From Gammaproteobacteria bacterium (GTDB taxonomy: Bacteria > Pseudomonadota > Gammaproteobacteria > UBA5861), in NCBI GenBank assembly GCA_022360445.1, contig JAKSCV010000058.1, positions 92,905-156,904 of the forward strand: a stretch of DNA of 64,000 nucleotides, read 5' to 3'. The notes below the pieces were generated by a model. It was not told the DNA's origin. It searched no databases and saw only the letters and a list, made by a program, of their open reading frames with translations. The translations under genes were made by a program, and so were the position numbers. This document shows positions 9,101 through 18,002 of this stretch, in pieces. How positions within the stretch are numbered: position 1 is the stretch's first letter; each line of letters starts with the position of its first letter.

Positions 9101-10235
9101 TGTTTATATCAACGACATATCGGTCAGCTTACCTGGCCCCCCTATCGATAATGACGAAATGGAAGCCGTGCTTGGACAAATTGGTAACGCACCGTCACGC
9201 TCTCGGCGTATTGTGCTTCGCAGCAATGGCATCAAAAGTCGTCATTACGTCATTGATAAGACAACACGGACAATAACCGCCAACAACGCTCAACTAACAG
9301 CACAGGCTATTCGCGGACTCGAACAAGGGCATATTAATCTCGATGCCATCGAAATATTGGCGTGTGGCACCAGCTCCCCCGATCTGCTTAATCCTAATCA
9401 CGCTTTGATGACACAAGGTGAACTGGGGATGCATCCGTGCGAGACCATTGCCACGTCGGGTATTTGCCTGAGTGGCGTTACCGCACTGAAAACGGCCTTT
9501 TTAGCCATTAAAAGTGGCGAACATACTCGCGGTATCGCCACCGGATCGGAAGTCGCTTCATTAGCTCTCAAGGCCGAAAACTATACACAGGAGTCCTCAT
9601 CAGAGGACCTGATGAAAAGGCCTGAGCTGGCTTTTGGTAAAGACTTTATTCGCTGGATGCTGTCTGATGGCGCAGGCGCCATGCTGCTGAGTGACCAGCC
9701 TAATGCAGAAAAACCCTCACTGCGCATTGCCTGGATTGATATTTTGTCATACGCAGGAGAAATGGAAGGCTGCATGTACTGGGGAGGCATCAAACAAGCG
9801 GATGGTTCTCTCAAAGGCTGGCGTGAATTTCCACTTAAGCAGGCGTGCTCGGACCAAAACATGTTTGCCGTCGAGCAGGATGTTAAGCTGCTCAACGAGA
9901 ATATTGTCGAATACACCGTCACCAAGCCTCTTAAAACACTTATTCCAAAAAGAAATCTCAATATCGATGATATCGACCTCTTTCTGCCGCATTATTCGTC
10001 TCTGTTTTTCCGCGATAAAATGGCCGAGGGGCTTGTACGTGCCGGGCTTCCCATACCCATGGAAAAGTCTTTCACAAACCTCTCCACCAAAGGGAACACC
10101 GGGGCAGCCTCTATTTACATCATTCTGGAAGAACTCTTTAACACACAGCCGCTTCACCCTGGTCAAAAAATACTGTGTTTCATCCCAGAAAGCGGTCGTT
10201 TCTCGACGGCATTCATGATGTTAGAGGTTGTGTAA
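9093..10235 (+). CDS. darB: DarB-like beta-ketoacyl-ACP synthase III
   Basis: 380-residue FabH/KAS III-fold ketosynthase. The catalytic triad is visible: Cys125 in TSGICLSG, His300 in LFLPHYSS and Asn335 in KGNTGAAS. DarB enzymes condense two acyl thioesters to make a dialkylresorcinol or cyclohexanedione intermediate. The gene overlaps the DarA-like gene upstream by 8 bp, and its stop shares bases with the ATG of the next gene, so the set is tightly coupled. A plain FabH role is less likely because of the DarA partner and the extra length. Confidence 0.82.
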   Translation: MPDVYINDISVSLPGPPIDNDEMEAVLGQIGNAPSRSRRIVLRSNGIKSRHYVIDKTTRTITANNAQLTAQAIRGLEQGHINLDAIEILACGTSSPDLLNPNHALMTQGELGMHPCETIATSGICLSGVTALKTAFLAIKSGEHTRGIATGSEVASLALKAENYTQESSSEDLMKRPELAFGKDFIRWMLSDGAGAMLLSDQPNAEKPSLRIAWIDILSYAGEMEGCMYWGGIKQADGSLKGWREFPLKQACSDQNMFAVEQDVKLLNENIVEYTVTKPLKTLIPKRNLNIDDIDLFLPHYSSLFFRDKMAEGLVRAGLPIPMEKSFTNLSTKGNTGAASIYIILEELFNTQPLHPGQKILCFIPESGRFSTAFMMLEVV

Positions 10236-10638
10236 TGAAAGATCATGAGGTTCCACAAGAAGACAGTGTGATCTTCAAGGGCCAAAAAAAGCACTCTACG
10301 CAACCGATGCTGAGGGCAATTATAAAGTTGTGCCCTCTTCGGGCTGGAAAGTAGAAGAGGCGGCGACACTGCAAGCCGTCAATGCCATCGAAAAACGAGC
10401 GCTTCGGTCCTTAGAACGTTGCAAAGCTGGCCGGGCCTCACCTTTGGAGTTTTATATGCACAAGGCACGGATGGACCTGCCCACACTGGCCCAGTGTACG
10501 GGTATCTTCCAATGGCGTATCCGGCGGCACTTCCAGCCCCATATTTTTAACAAGCTCCCTCCCAGGCTATTAAAAAAATATGCGGATGCCTTAAACATCC
10601 CCCCCGAACAACTTCTCACCATACCGACCGATGATTGA
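10235..10638 (+). pseudogene. Small DarB-BtrH linker gene split by a one-base indel in an A7 run
   Basis: A start codon overlapping the darB stop opens a frame reading MKDHEVPQEDSVIFKGQKK. Homologous-looking sequence then continues in another frame (ALYATDAEGNYKVVP onward) to the stop at 10638. The switch falls in a run of seven A (10284-10290). Eight A would join both parts into one protein of about 134 residues, ending in a small helix-turn-helix-like region (LAQCTGIFQWRIRRHF). It overlaps the BtrH-like gene by 8 bp. The indel could be a real mutation, a slippage site or a sequencing error. I do not recognise the function. Confidence 0.65.
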
Positions 10639-11650
10639 ATCGAAAGCCTTTACTCACTACTACTCAGCTCACTGTGAAAGTGGGGTCATTTCATCACTGC
10701 TGCGCAACCAGGGCTGCGATCTCTCCGAGCCGATGGTATTTGGCCTGTCCGGCGCGCTCAATTTTGCTTACCTACCTTTTGTCAAAGTCGCCGGCATGCC
10801 CTTGGTCGCTTACCGGTCACTCCCCAAAAGCATCATTAAAAACATCGAAAAGCGCCTTCATATCCCGATAAAAAAGGAACAGTTCAAATCGCCTCTCGAG
10901 GCACAAAAAAAACTGGATGAGCTTTTGCAGCAGGGCAAAACAGTTGGGTTACAAACCTCTGTCTTCTATCTCCCTTATTTTCCTGAGGAAATGCGCTTTC
11001 ACTTCAACGCGCACAACCTGATTGCTTATGGCAAAAAAGCTAAGGATTACCTGATCAGTGACCCCGTCTTTGAAAACCCGGTCACCGCTGCGCCTCATGC
11101 ATTATTAAAGGCTCGTTTTGCCAAAGGACCTTTCGCACCTAAAGGTTTTTGCTATTACATTGACGCCATACCGAAGAACCTGAATTTGCCCGAAGCCATC
11201 CAAAAGTCCATAAAAAAAACCGCTCACATGATGTTAAAAACACCTGTGCCTATTGCCGGGATCAGAAGTATGGGGCTACTCGCAAAACGCTTGGAAAAAT
11301 TGAGCCATAACCGGGCACAACAAGAATATACACGCCTTTTCCTCGGACATATTATTCGTATGCAAGAAGAAATTGGCACCGGAGGGGGTGGTTTCCGGTT
11401 CATATATGCCGCTTTTTTAAAAGAGTCTTCCACAATCCACCCCGCTAAAGATTTACTGGAGGAGGCAGCTTCTCTCATGACAGATGCCGGCGACACCTGG
11501 CGAAATTTTGCCTTGTCAGCCGCGAAAGCCAGTCAGGCCGAGGCTTTTGATTTATTGGCAAAACCTGCCATTCAACTCCGAGCAGCCCAGGAGAAAGAAA
11601 AAAAGGTTTATGCGCTCTTGCAACAGCTCACACTGAAGCCCCGCCGCTGA
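10631..11650 (+). CDS. BtrH N-terminal domain / DUF4872-like acyltransferase-family protein
   Basis: 339 residues. The N-terminus carries the His-Cys pair H14-C15 in AHCESG, followed by LSGALNFAYLPF, which matches the papain-like N-terminal domain of butirosin protein BtrH. BtrH moves an aminoacyl side chain from an acyl carrier protein onto an amine. The C-terminal half is helical and resembles the DUF4872 region often fused to it. It overlaps the small gene upstream by 8 bp and closes the Dar-like operon. I infer that it transfers or conjugates an ACP-bound acyl or aromatic product; the acceptor is unknown. Confidence 0.72.
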   Translation: MIESKAFTHYYSAHCESGVISSLLRNQGCDLSEPMVFGLSGALNFAYLPFVKVAGMPLVAYRSLPKSIIKNIEKRLHIPIKKEQFKSPLEAQKKLDELLQQGKTVGLQTSVFYLPYFPEEMRFHFNAHNLIAYGKKAKDYLISDPVFENPVTAAPHALLKARFAKGPFAPKGFCYYIDAIPKNLNLPEAIQKSIKKTAHMMLKTPVPIAGIRSMGLLAKRLEKLSHNRAQQEYTRLFLGHIIRMQEEIGTGGGGFRFIYAAFLKESSTIHPAKDLLEEAASLMTDAGDTWRNFALSAAKASQAEAFDLLAKPAIQLRAAQEKEKKVYALLQQLTLKPRR

Positions 11651-11748
11651 AGTATGCCTTCTTCACTGGTGCCAGGTTTGTCTATTGTTGTTCTGGAATG
11701 CAGGATACAGTTACTTAATGGGAACTTAGGTTTACCTGAAAGTAATTA

Positions 11749-11778
11749 TTGACATATCTAACACAGCCTACGTAGTAT
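11749..11778 (+). promoter_or_regulatory. Sigma-70-type promoter of the TAXI-TRAP operon
   Basis: TTGACA at 11749-11754 is a perfect -35 box. TAGTAT at 11773-11778 lies 18 bases downstream as a -10 box. A leader of roughly 110 nt follows before the ATG at 11894, with a GGAGG ribosome site at 11884-11888. I saw no recognisable riboswitch in the leader. Confidence 0.55.
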
Positions 11779-11893
11779 AGCGCTCACCTTGCGCCAACCT
11801 AAATTAAAAGAAAAAGCGCAAATCATTGCCTGCTTTCAGGCATGCCTAACCATAAAACATTAGCAAGCTAAATACTGTACTTTGGAGGTCATC

Positions 11894-13045
11894 ATGAGAA
11901 AGGCATCCCTTTCGCTCCCTATTTTTGCACTCGCTGCCACAATGGCGGTTTCTCCATCTGTAAAAGCCGATGAGGAGGTTAAACTACCTCAAACCATCAC
12001 ATGGTCGTCTTATACTGTGGGTTCATCCGGCTATAACAACACTGTCTCAATCGGGAAGATATTTAAAGACAAGATCGGTATTAACCTTCGCCCTATTCCC
12101 GGTAAAAATGATATTGCCCGCTTAGCGCCTATGCGCTCAGGTAAAGTCGACTTTGGACTGGCCGGGGGCGGTGCCTATTTTGCCTTTGATGGGAAACCCC
12201 CTTTTGACCGCAAAGGTTGGGGCCCTCAATCACTACGAGTGCTCGTTTACAACAACCCTGACAGTGGTGTTGTTTTCGCAACCCGTGGTGACTCAGGAGT
12301 CAACTCATGCGCAGATATCAAAGGGAAAAAGGTCGGTACCGTATTAAGCTCCGCAGCCATTGAATCGGCAATTACCGGCGGCATTGCTTTTTGCGGTTAT
12401 ACCTGGGACGATGTCGAACGCGTTGAGTTCCCAGGCTATATTGCATCAGTAAAAGGCATGATGGAAGGGCGCGCTGATGTCGTTTTCGCCCTCAGCACAA
12501 CCTCTCTTTTGTATCAACAAGAAGCGGCTCCGGGTGGATTAAAATATATCGGCCTGCCTCACGATGACAAAGAAGGTTGGAAGCGCCTACAACAATATGC
12601 ACCGCATATCGTACCCCACACGGCGACAAAAGGTGCAAGTTTAAGCCCTGAAAACTCATTAAAAACAGGAACATACCCTTACCCCATTCTCGCCTCTTAC
12701 TCAGACAAGCCTGATGACATAGCCTACAATATGACCAAGGCGATGTATGTGTATTTTGATGACTACAAAGACGCCGCCCCGGGTAACGAAGGCTTCGCAC
12801 TTGACCGCCAACTTTTTGATTGGGGCGTTCCTTATCACGCTGGCACGATCAAATACCTAAAAGAAGCCGGCGTTTGGAAGGCGGAATACGATGCACATCA
12901 AGCCAATCTCTTAAAAAGAGAAAGTGTGCTTCAGGAAACCTGGGCCAACTACCTGAAAAGTGCCCCATCTGATAAGGAAGCCTTTTCGCAAGGTTGGAAA
13001 GAGGCACGCGAGGCCGCATTGACTAAAGCCGGCTTACCCCTGTAA
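11894..13045 (+). CDS. TAXI-family TRAP transporter solute-binding protein
   Basis: Periplasmic ligand-binding protein of a tripartite ATP-independent transporter of the TAXI type. A signal peptide (MRKASLSLPIFALAATMAV, cleavage near SVKA-DE) leads a mature domain with TWSSYTVGSSGYNN, FGLAGGGAYFAF and GKKVGTVLSSAAIESA, typical of TAXI receptors for dicarboxylates or glutamate. I chose ATG 11894, placed after GGAGG; a TTG at 11882 overlaps that site. The fused permease follows 20 bp downstream. The ligand is not determinable. Confidence 0.92.
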   Translation: MRKASLSLPIFALAATMAVSPSVKADEEVKLPQTITWSSYTVGSSGYNNTVSIGKIFKDKIGINLRPIPGKNDIARLAPMRSGKVDFGLAGGGAYFAFDGKPPFDRKGWGPQSLRVLVYNNPDSGVVFATRGDSGVNSCADIKGKKVGTVLSSAAIESAITGGIAFCGYTWDDVERVEFPGYIASVKGMMEGRADVVFALSTTSLLYQQEAAPGGLKYIGLPHDDKEGWKRLQQYAPHIVPHTATKGASLSPENSLKTGTYPYPILASYSDKPDDIAYNMTKAMYVYFDDYKDAAPGNEGFALDRQLFDWGVPYHAGTIKYLKEAGVWKAEYDAHQANLLKRESVLQETWANYLKSAPSDKEAFSQGWKEAREAALTKAGLPL

Positions 13046-13065
13046 AGCAGGTGAGGTAAGATGCA

Positions 13066-15051
13066 ATGGTCAGCTCATCCAACTTAAATAAAGAAGAAGC
13101 GATGCCTGACGTAGTCAGACATCGCTTTTTACCCCCCTTCTGGCGTTACCTGTTTATCGCCTTCACACTTATTTCAACATTCCTGGCAGTCAACCAGATT
13201 TTTGGCCTTGAATTATTTGTTGGCGTCGTCCTGCTTGATTCTCGTTATCACTATCTTCTGCTAGGGCTATTATTATCGCTGGTCTTCATCATTTTCCCCG
13301 CCACACCCAGGCCGGCCGGCCAGGCAATTCCCTGGTATGATTATATTCTGTTTGCCCTCACCTTGGGCTTATCCGCCTATTTTGCCTGGAATGCTGTCGA
13401 TATCGTTGAGATGGCCTGGGAGTTTGCAGCACCAGATGAGGCCATCTACATGGCAATTTTGCTCTGGCTGGTCATGCTCGAAGCCGTGCGGCGAGCGGGG
13501 GGGCTTGCCATTTTCTGCATCGTACTGGTTATTTCTTTTTATCCACTTGTAGCAGACAAGGTCCCCGCTGTGGTGGCCGGCAGCAGCATGAGTTTTACCG
13601 ATGCCGCAGCCTACCATGTCTTCAGCGCAGAAAGCCTCATGGGAATACCCATGCGCGCCTTTGCTTCGTTGGTTTTCGGATTCCTCATTTTTGGTGTCGC
13701 GCTTCAAAAAACAGGAGCCGGCAAGTTTTTTCTCGACTTTGCTTTTTCTCTGCTCGGGCATGTCAGAGGCGGCCCCGCCAAAGTAGCTATCTTCTCGAGT
13801 GGACTCATGGGGTCTGTTAGCGGCAGCGTTATTACCAATGTATTGACGACTGGGGTGATGACCATCCCTGCCATGAAACGTACTGGCCTTCCCAGCCGAT
13901 ATGCAGGCGGCGTGGAAGCCTGCGCATCGACCGGTGGGGTCCTCATGCCACCAGTGATGGGAGCCACTGCGTTTGTTATGGCCTCATTTCTCGGCATACC
14001 GTACATTGATATCGCTATTGCGGCCGCAATCCCCTCATTCTTATACTTTTTTGGTTTATTTATCCAAATTGACGCCTTTGCCGCGCGTCACAAGATCGTT
14101 GGCATACCTCGCGAGGAATTACCCAAAGTCAGACAGGTATTAAAAGAAGGCTGGTACTATATTGCCGTTTTTGCGCTATTAATCTTTATGCTCGCCTACT
14201 TGCGCCAGGAAGCTTTTGCACCGTTTTACGCCACAGTGTTGTTGCTGGCCATCAATCAAATTTCCCCCAAACACCGCATGAGTTGGGCAGATTTTGTTGA
14301 GTTCATCATGGCCTCAGGACGGCTACTCGTTGAACTGATGGGTATTCTGGGTCCAATTGGGCTTATTGTAGGGGCACTGGTTGCAACCGGCATGGCTGGC
14401 ACATTTGCCAATGACCTTGTCTTTATCGCCGGGGGGGCGCCCTTAGTGCTATTACTAATGGGAGCGCTTACCAGCTTTATTCTTGGCATTGGTATGACGG
14501 TGACGGCCGCCTATATTTTTCTGGCTGTTATTATGGCCCCTGCACTTGTGAAAGTGGGCATGGACCCTTTGGCTGTGCATTTATTCATTTTGTATTGGGG
14601 CATGCTCTCATTCATTACGCCACCGGTTGCAATCGGCGCCTTCGCGGCTGCCAGTATTGCCGGTGCCAATGCCATGCGAACAGGTTTGGAAGCTATGCGG
14701 CTAGGAACCATCATTTACTTTATTCCTTTCTTTTTTGTCTTTAATCCCGCGCTCATCATGAGTGGCCCCTGGTTTGATGTTGTCGCCCTGACAGGGTCAG
14801 CGATACTTGGTGTTGTCCTGCTCTCTGCTGGATTGCAAGGACATTTACTGTTCGTTGGTACAATCATGCCTGGTGCACTCGAATGGCCTACTCGGGTACT
14901 ACTTGTCATCAGCGGCTTACTGTTCGCGATGCCCGGCGGCGAATTGATCGGTGTTGATAATACAACCTTAAACATTGCAGGCTTGGTTTTTGGGTTCCCT
15001 GCTGCGTTACTGATCTTCGGTAAAAGACGAACAAACCCCGCACAAGCTTGA
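13066..15051 (+). CDS. TRAP transporter fused permease (DctQM-type)
   Basis: 661-residue polytopic membrane protein that uses an ion gradient to import the substrate captured by the TAXI receptor. The N-terminal part has about five hydrophobic segments equivalent to the small DctQ subunit. The C-terminal part is DctM-like, with the conserved GLMGSVSGSVITNVLTTG stretch and the second repeat LTSFILGIGMTVTAAY. Fused permeases of this size are the usual partner of TAXI proteins. A hairpin at 15063-15086 closes the unit. Confidence 0.95.
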   Translation: MVSSSNLNKEEAMPDVVRHRFLPPFWRYLFIAFTLISTFLAVNQIFGLELFVGVVLLDSRYHYLLLGLLLSLVFIIFPATPRPAGQAIPWYDYILFALTLGLSAYFAWNAVDIVEMAWEFAAPDEAIYMAILLWLVMLEAVRRAGGLAIFCIVLVISFYPLVADKVPAVVAGSSMSFTDAAAYHVFSAESLMGIPMRAFASLVFGFLIFGVALQKTGAGKFFLDFAFSLLGHVRGGPAKVAIFSSGLMGSVSGSVITNVLTTGVMTIPAMKRTGLPSRYAGGVEACASTGGVLMPPVMGATAFVMASFLGIPYIDIAIAAAIPSFLYFFGLFIQIDAFAARHKIVGIPREELPKVRQVLKEGWYYIAVFALLIFMLAYLRQEAFAPFYATVLLLAINQISPKHRMSWADFVEFIMASGRLLVELMGILGPIGLIVGALVATGMAGTFANDLVFIAGGAPLVLLLMGALTSFILGIGMTVTAAYIFLAVIMAPALVKVGMDPLAVHLFILYWGMLSFITPPVAIGAFAAASIAGANAMRTGLEAMRLGTIIYFIPFFFVFNPALIMSGPWFDVVALTGSAILGVVLLSAGLQGHLLFVGTIMPGALEWPTRVLLVISGLLFAMPGGELIGVDNTTLNIAGLVFGFPAALLIFGKRRTNPAQA

Positions 15052-15062
15052 GCGTCTTGAGG

Positions 15063-15086
15063 AACCCCATTCAAACAGATGGGGTT
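15063..15086 (+). terminator. Probable terminator of the TRAP operon
   Basis: AACCCCAT (15063-15070) pairs perfectly with ATGGGGTT (15079-15086) around an 8-base loop. It is followed by ATACTCTTT, a weak U-rich tail. It lies 12 bp after the permease stop. Confidence 0.6.
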
Positions 15087-15131
15087 ATACTCTTTCCACT
15101 TCGCTAAACTTCGTCTACGGAATTTACACTC

Positions 15132-15665
15132 ATGCAACTGCTCCATACTCGAAAGACACAGATTGATTGCTGGCTGACCGATGATGGCCGTTATCAGGCC
15201 GAAGGCATCATTGATGATGACAAAGGTGTTCGTATGTTGACGTACAGTGGCAAAGAAATCCAACCAGGAGGTGACTTGCACACGATGCGTGTCGTTCTCC
15301 TGGTCAATCGCTCACTCATCATTGAACACGCTGAAATTGAGATGATTGATGTCCCCGGTGATGAATGCATGGGAGCCTGCGCCTCCCCGGAGAGTTTAGT
15401 TGGTTTATCTGTGACCCGGGGTTACACATCTGGTTTAAAAGAACGTATCGGCGGCACAAAAGGCTGCGCGCATGTATTTGCCCTACTGCAGCAAATGGGG
15501 GCTGCTATTACCCAAGGTGCCTTCACCGACCCACAAAATCGAGAGCATGACCAATTGCAGAGCTGGCAGCCTTTAATAAACACCTGCCACACTTGGCGAG
15601 AGGATGGCCCTATCGTTACAGAGCGCCGCCAGCAGACGATAACAACCCATAATAAAGAACCCTGA
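15132..15665 (+). CDS. DUF2889 domain protein
   Basis: 177 residues matching DUF2889. The start LLHTRKTQIDCWLTDDGRYQ, the GGDLHTMRVVL segment and the C-terminal LVGLSVTRGYTSGLKERIGG with KGCAHVFALL are the family landmarks, including the Cys-His of GCAH. The function is unknown; family members often neighbour aromatic or acyl-CoA catabolic genes. It has its own ATG 81 bp after the TRAP permease stop and lies beyond a hairpin, so it may be transcribed separately. Confidence 0.8.
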   Translation: MQLLHTRKTQIDCWLTDDGRYQAEGIIDDDKGVRMLTYSGKEIQPGGDLHTMRVVLLVNRSLIIEHAEIEMIDVPGDECMGACASPESLVGLSVTRGYTSGLKERIGGTKGCAHVFALLQQMGAAITQGAFTDPQNREHDQLQSWQPLINTCHTWREDGPIVTERRQQTITTHNKEP

Positions 15666-15738
15666 ACCGCACCAACCACCTCCGGACACCTGAAGCAGAC
15701 CGGTGGCAAGAGAAATACAACCAGGAACCTCTGGTTAG

Positions 15739-16137
15739 CTAATCACTCACAGGTTCAACGTGCTCAACAATATCGATGTGAAAGCCCGCTGGGTCTTCTA
15801 ACATAAAATGCACCTGCCCCCAGCTTTCTTTTTTCAATTCAAACACAATATTCAGACCAAGGCTTTGTGCTTCCGCATACGCTTTCGCAGCATCTTTAAC
15901 TTCAAAGGAAATCACATAACCTTCAGGCGACATCAACGGATGCAAAAAAGCCGCCTGTGTACTGTGATTGGGCACCAAAAAACCCAGCTGGACATCAGCT
16001 GAAGGCGAAACTAGGTGAAGATAAAACTCAGGATCAAAAAATACGGCAGTAAAACCAAAAACTGTCTCGTAAAATGCTTTTACACTCGTTAAATCGGACG
16101 TCACCATCACCGGAAACATCGCTTGAATGTCTATCAT
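15739..16137 (-). CDS. VOC superfamily (glyoxalase/bleomycin resistance-like) protein
   Basis: 132-residue single-copy vicinal-oxygen-chelate protein. The opening AMFPVMVTSDLTSVKAFYE and the end LEDPAGFHIDIVEHV follow the usual beta-alpha-beta-beta-beta pattern, and the H and E of FHIDIVE fall where metal ligands occur. Such proteins may be resistance proteins, isomerases or binding proteins, and I cannot choose. It lies 47 bp downstream of an AraC-type regulator on the same strand, probably co-transcribed. Confidence 0.85.
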   Translation of the reverse strand: MIDIQAMFPVMVTSDLTSVKAFYETVFGFTAVFFDPEFYLHLVSPSADVQLGFLVPNHSTQAAFLHPLMSPEGYVISFEVKDAAKAYAEAQSLGLNIVFELKKESWGQVHFMLEDPAGFHIDIVEHVEPVSD

Positions 16138-16184
16138 GCTTCTCTCCTACACTCATTAATTTACGCAGGAAATATGCTAAGAAA

Positions 16185-16997
16185 CTAAGCCGATTCTGTA
16201 TTGTACAAAACGGACGAGTTCATCAAGGCGCTCGGCGTGACACCCGCCAGTGCTTTAAATTCCCGGTAAAGATGGGCCTGGTCGTAGTAGAAATCTGCCC
16301 ACTGCGTACGGATACCTGCACCTTCCTGATGCATGGCGTGGATCATGTTCTGAAAGCGCATCACCCGCACAAATGCGCGCGGTGATACCCCAAGATGTAA
16401 TTGCGTTAAGCGACGAAGCTGACGGGAGGAAAGCCCAAATTCCGCACACTGTCGATCCGAAAGATCGACATTCGAAGCGCAGGTCTTTTGGCAATAATGG
16501 AGATACTGCAACAACCTGGGATCCAAATCAGGCTCGCGCAAATACTTAGAAAGTGCCGTCTCTAATCGTCTGCAACGCACCTCGAATGATAGTGGCTGGC
16601 TACAAAGTTCACTGAGACTGTGGAACACTTCCATTGGGAGCAAATCAACCGCGTTAACATCACTAGCGGTTGACCACTCGCCCAACGGCAGCTTCATTAA
16701 ACGTCTGTGGCCCAGCACTCTGAACCGAACCCCCCAATAAGACACAGGGCCAGTCAATTCAAAAATATTCGGCGAGACAAAAGGGGCAATAACAAAAGCC
16801 TCAAGCGGATGACTGAGATCAAAAATGCAATCCACGCTGTTATCCGGTATTGAGCGGTAAGCATACAGCCCAGCCGGGACATCCAGTTGCCAAAAACATT
16901 GGATCCAGTCCCTCAATCTCGTTCCGGGCACATACGTCTTATAAGCACCCTCATGGTTTACATGTCCTTGATAAGACAGTTCATTGAAGTTCAGCAT
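16185..16997 (-). CDS. AraC family transcriptional regulator
   Basis: 270 residues. The N-terminal half (about 1-135) has the YVPGTRLRDWIQCFWQLDVP and SIPDNSVDCIFDL motifs of a DUF6597-like AraC sensor domain. The C-terminal half has the two helix-turn-helix units (ECAEFGLSSRQLRRL-like and ADFYYDQAHLYREFKALAGVTP). It probably controls the VOC gene immediately downstream. It is the last ordinary chromosomal gene before the accessory island. Confidence 0.9.
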   Translation of the reverse strand: MLNFNELSYQGHVNHEGAYKTYVPGTRLRDWIQCFWQLDVPAGLYAYRSIPDNSVDCIFDLSHPLEAFVIAPFVSPNIFELTGPVSYWGVRFRVLGHRRLMKLPLGEWSTASDVNAVDLLPMEVFHSLSELCSQPLSFEVRCRRLETALSKYLREPDLDPRLLQYLHYCQKTCASNVDLSDRQCAEFGLSSRQLRRLTQLHLGVSPRAFVRVMRFQNMIHAMHQEGAGIRTQWADFYYDQAHLYREFKALAGVTPSALMNSSVLYNTESA

Positions 16998-17059
16998 GAT
17001 GTATCACATCCGTCAGAAACCGCACACCTCAAGTCGTCCAATAAATGCGACCACCCCAG

Positions 17060-17440
17060 TTAAGAAATAATACCCTGAAACTGGAGGCAGTACATAAGCA
17101 CAAGAAAGCGCTATTCAAAAGAGTTCCATTTGGATGTCATCAGCCTCGTGCTAGAGAAAAGCGATACTCGAACGGAGGCGGCCCGAAGCCTGGAAATCAG
17201 CCAATAGGCTGGGCCGGTGGATCAAAGAACATAGCGCCGATGAAGACAGCCGTTCCGGAGAAATGGGAAACTGACAATAAATCACAACGGTTGAAGCGAG
17301 CACTCAACGCATTGGGTTACATTAACCCCATTAAATACAAATCAGCGATGGATGAATTGATCAGTCCGGTGTACCTTGCCATTGAAAACTCGCAAGTTTC
17401 GATCACCCATATTTGTTATATTAATATTTCCATACGTGGA
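17060..17440 (+). pseudogene. Decayed IS3-family transposase relic at the left edge of the cassette array
   Basis: One frame reads DVISLVLEKSDTRTEAARS then LEISQ followed by a stop. A neighbouring frame continues RLGRWIKEHSADEDSRSG. Together these are the OrfA helix-turn-helix region of an IS3-family transposase with a frameshift. Further on, KRALNALGYINPIKYKSAMD resembles the extreme C-terminus of the OrfB integrase domain, with everything between deleted. The whole element is about 0.35 kb, so it is dead. It marks the left border of the island. Confidence 0.6.
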
Positions 17441-17527
17441 CAATAAGACCGCATACATCGAATCAATACAAGGACATTAAGTTCCGTTTAATAACGCTGT
17501 TAGCTGTATAAAAATAGAGATCGAGCA

Positions 17528-17893
17528 TTGAATAAAGAGACTGTCATTAAAAATCCTTCTTCTTCTGATGCGACTTGGGAATTTCTCGATGGCAGCAAGA
17601 GGTCTGCCGTAAACCTAAGAACATCATTTGTTGGTATAGGCTCCTATAAGCCTGGGTGGCGGTGGTCGGTGCATGTAGGCAAACAAACAGGAAAACAATC
17701 AGAAAATCACATAGGTTACATATTGTCTGGTTCTTTTACTGTAAAGAGTGCGAGCGGAGAAGAGTCCGTAGTTGGTCCCGGAGAGGCTTTTGAATTAGCG
17801 CCAGATCATGATGCATGGGTGAATGGTGATCAACCATGTGTGGCCCTAGATTTCGGCTGTACTGAAAAGCACGAAACTGAAAGTGACAGCTAA
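17528..17893 (+). CDS. Cupin-domain protein (cassette 1)
   Basis: 121 residues, TTG start. A single cupin barrel is visible: GWRWSVHVGKQTGKQSENHIGYILSG for motif 1 region and GPGEAFELAPDHDAWVNGD for motif 2 (shown here as two segments of the same barrel). Only one metal-type histidine (H of NHIGY) and the D-H-D of PDHDAW are obvious, so metal binding is uncertain. It starts about 23 bp after a GTTAGCT box and its stop lies inside the R'' end of the first attC site. Its function is unknown. Confidence 0.7.
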   Translation: MNKETVIKNPSSSDATWEFLDGSKRSAVNLRTSFVGIGSYKPGWRWSVHVGKQTGKQSENHIGYILSGSFTVKSASGEESVVGPGEAFELAPDHDAWVNGDQPCVALDFGCTEKHETESDS

Positions 17894-17986
17894 CAAAAGC
17901 ATGCGTACGGACTGTCAAAAGCGCCGCGGCTTTCGCTACGCTACAACCACACCGCTTTTGGCATCCGGTGATGCTAAGCGTTAGTC
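17890..17986 (+). repeat. attC site 1
   Basis: R'' CTAACAA overlaps the cupin stop and R' GTTAGTC ends at 17986. The internal arms CAAAAGCG and CGCTTTTG pair, as do AGCAT near the left end and ATGCT near the right. The total length is about 97 bp. Confidence 0.8.
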
Positions 17987-18002
17987 CTTCGTTTCTCATC
18001 TT

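Noticed and set aside
9747..10166. Long open frame on the minus strand inside darB
   Set aside because: It has no ribosome site or family motif and lies wholly within a clear ketosynthase; a shadow frame.
14715..15281. Long minus-strand frame across the end of the TRAP permease
   Set aside because: It crosses a terminator and a clear gene and has no recognisable product.
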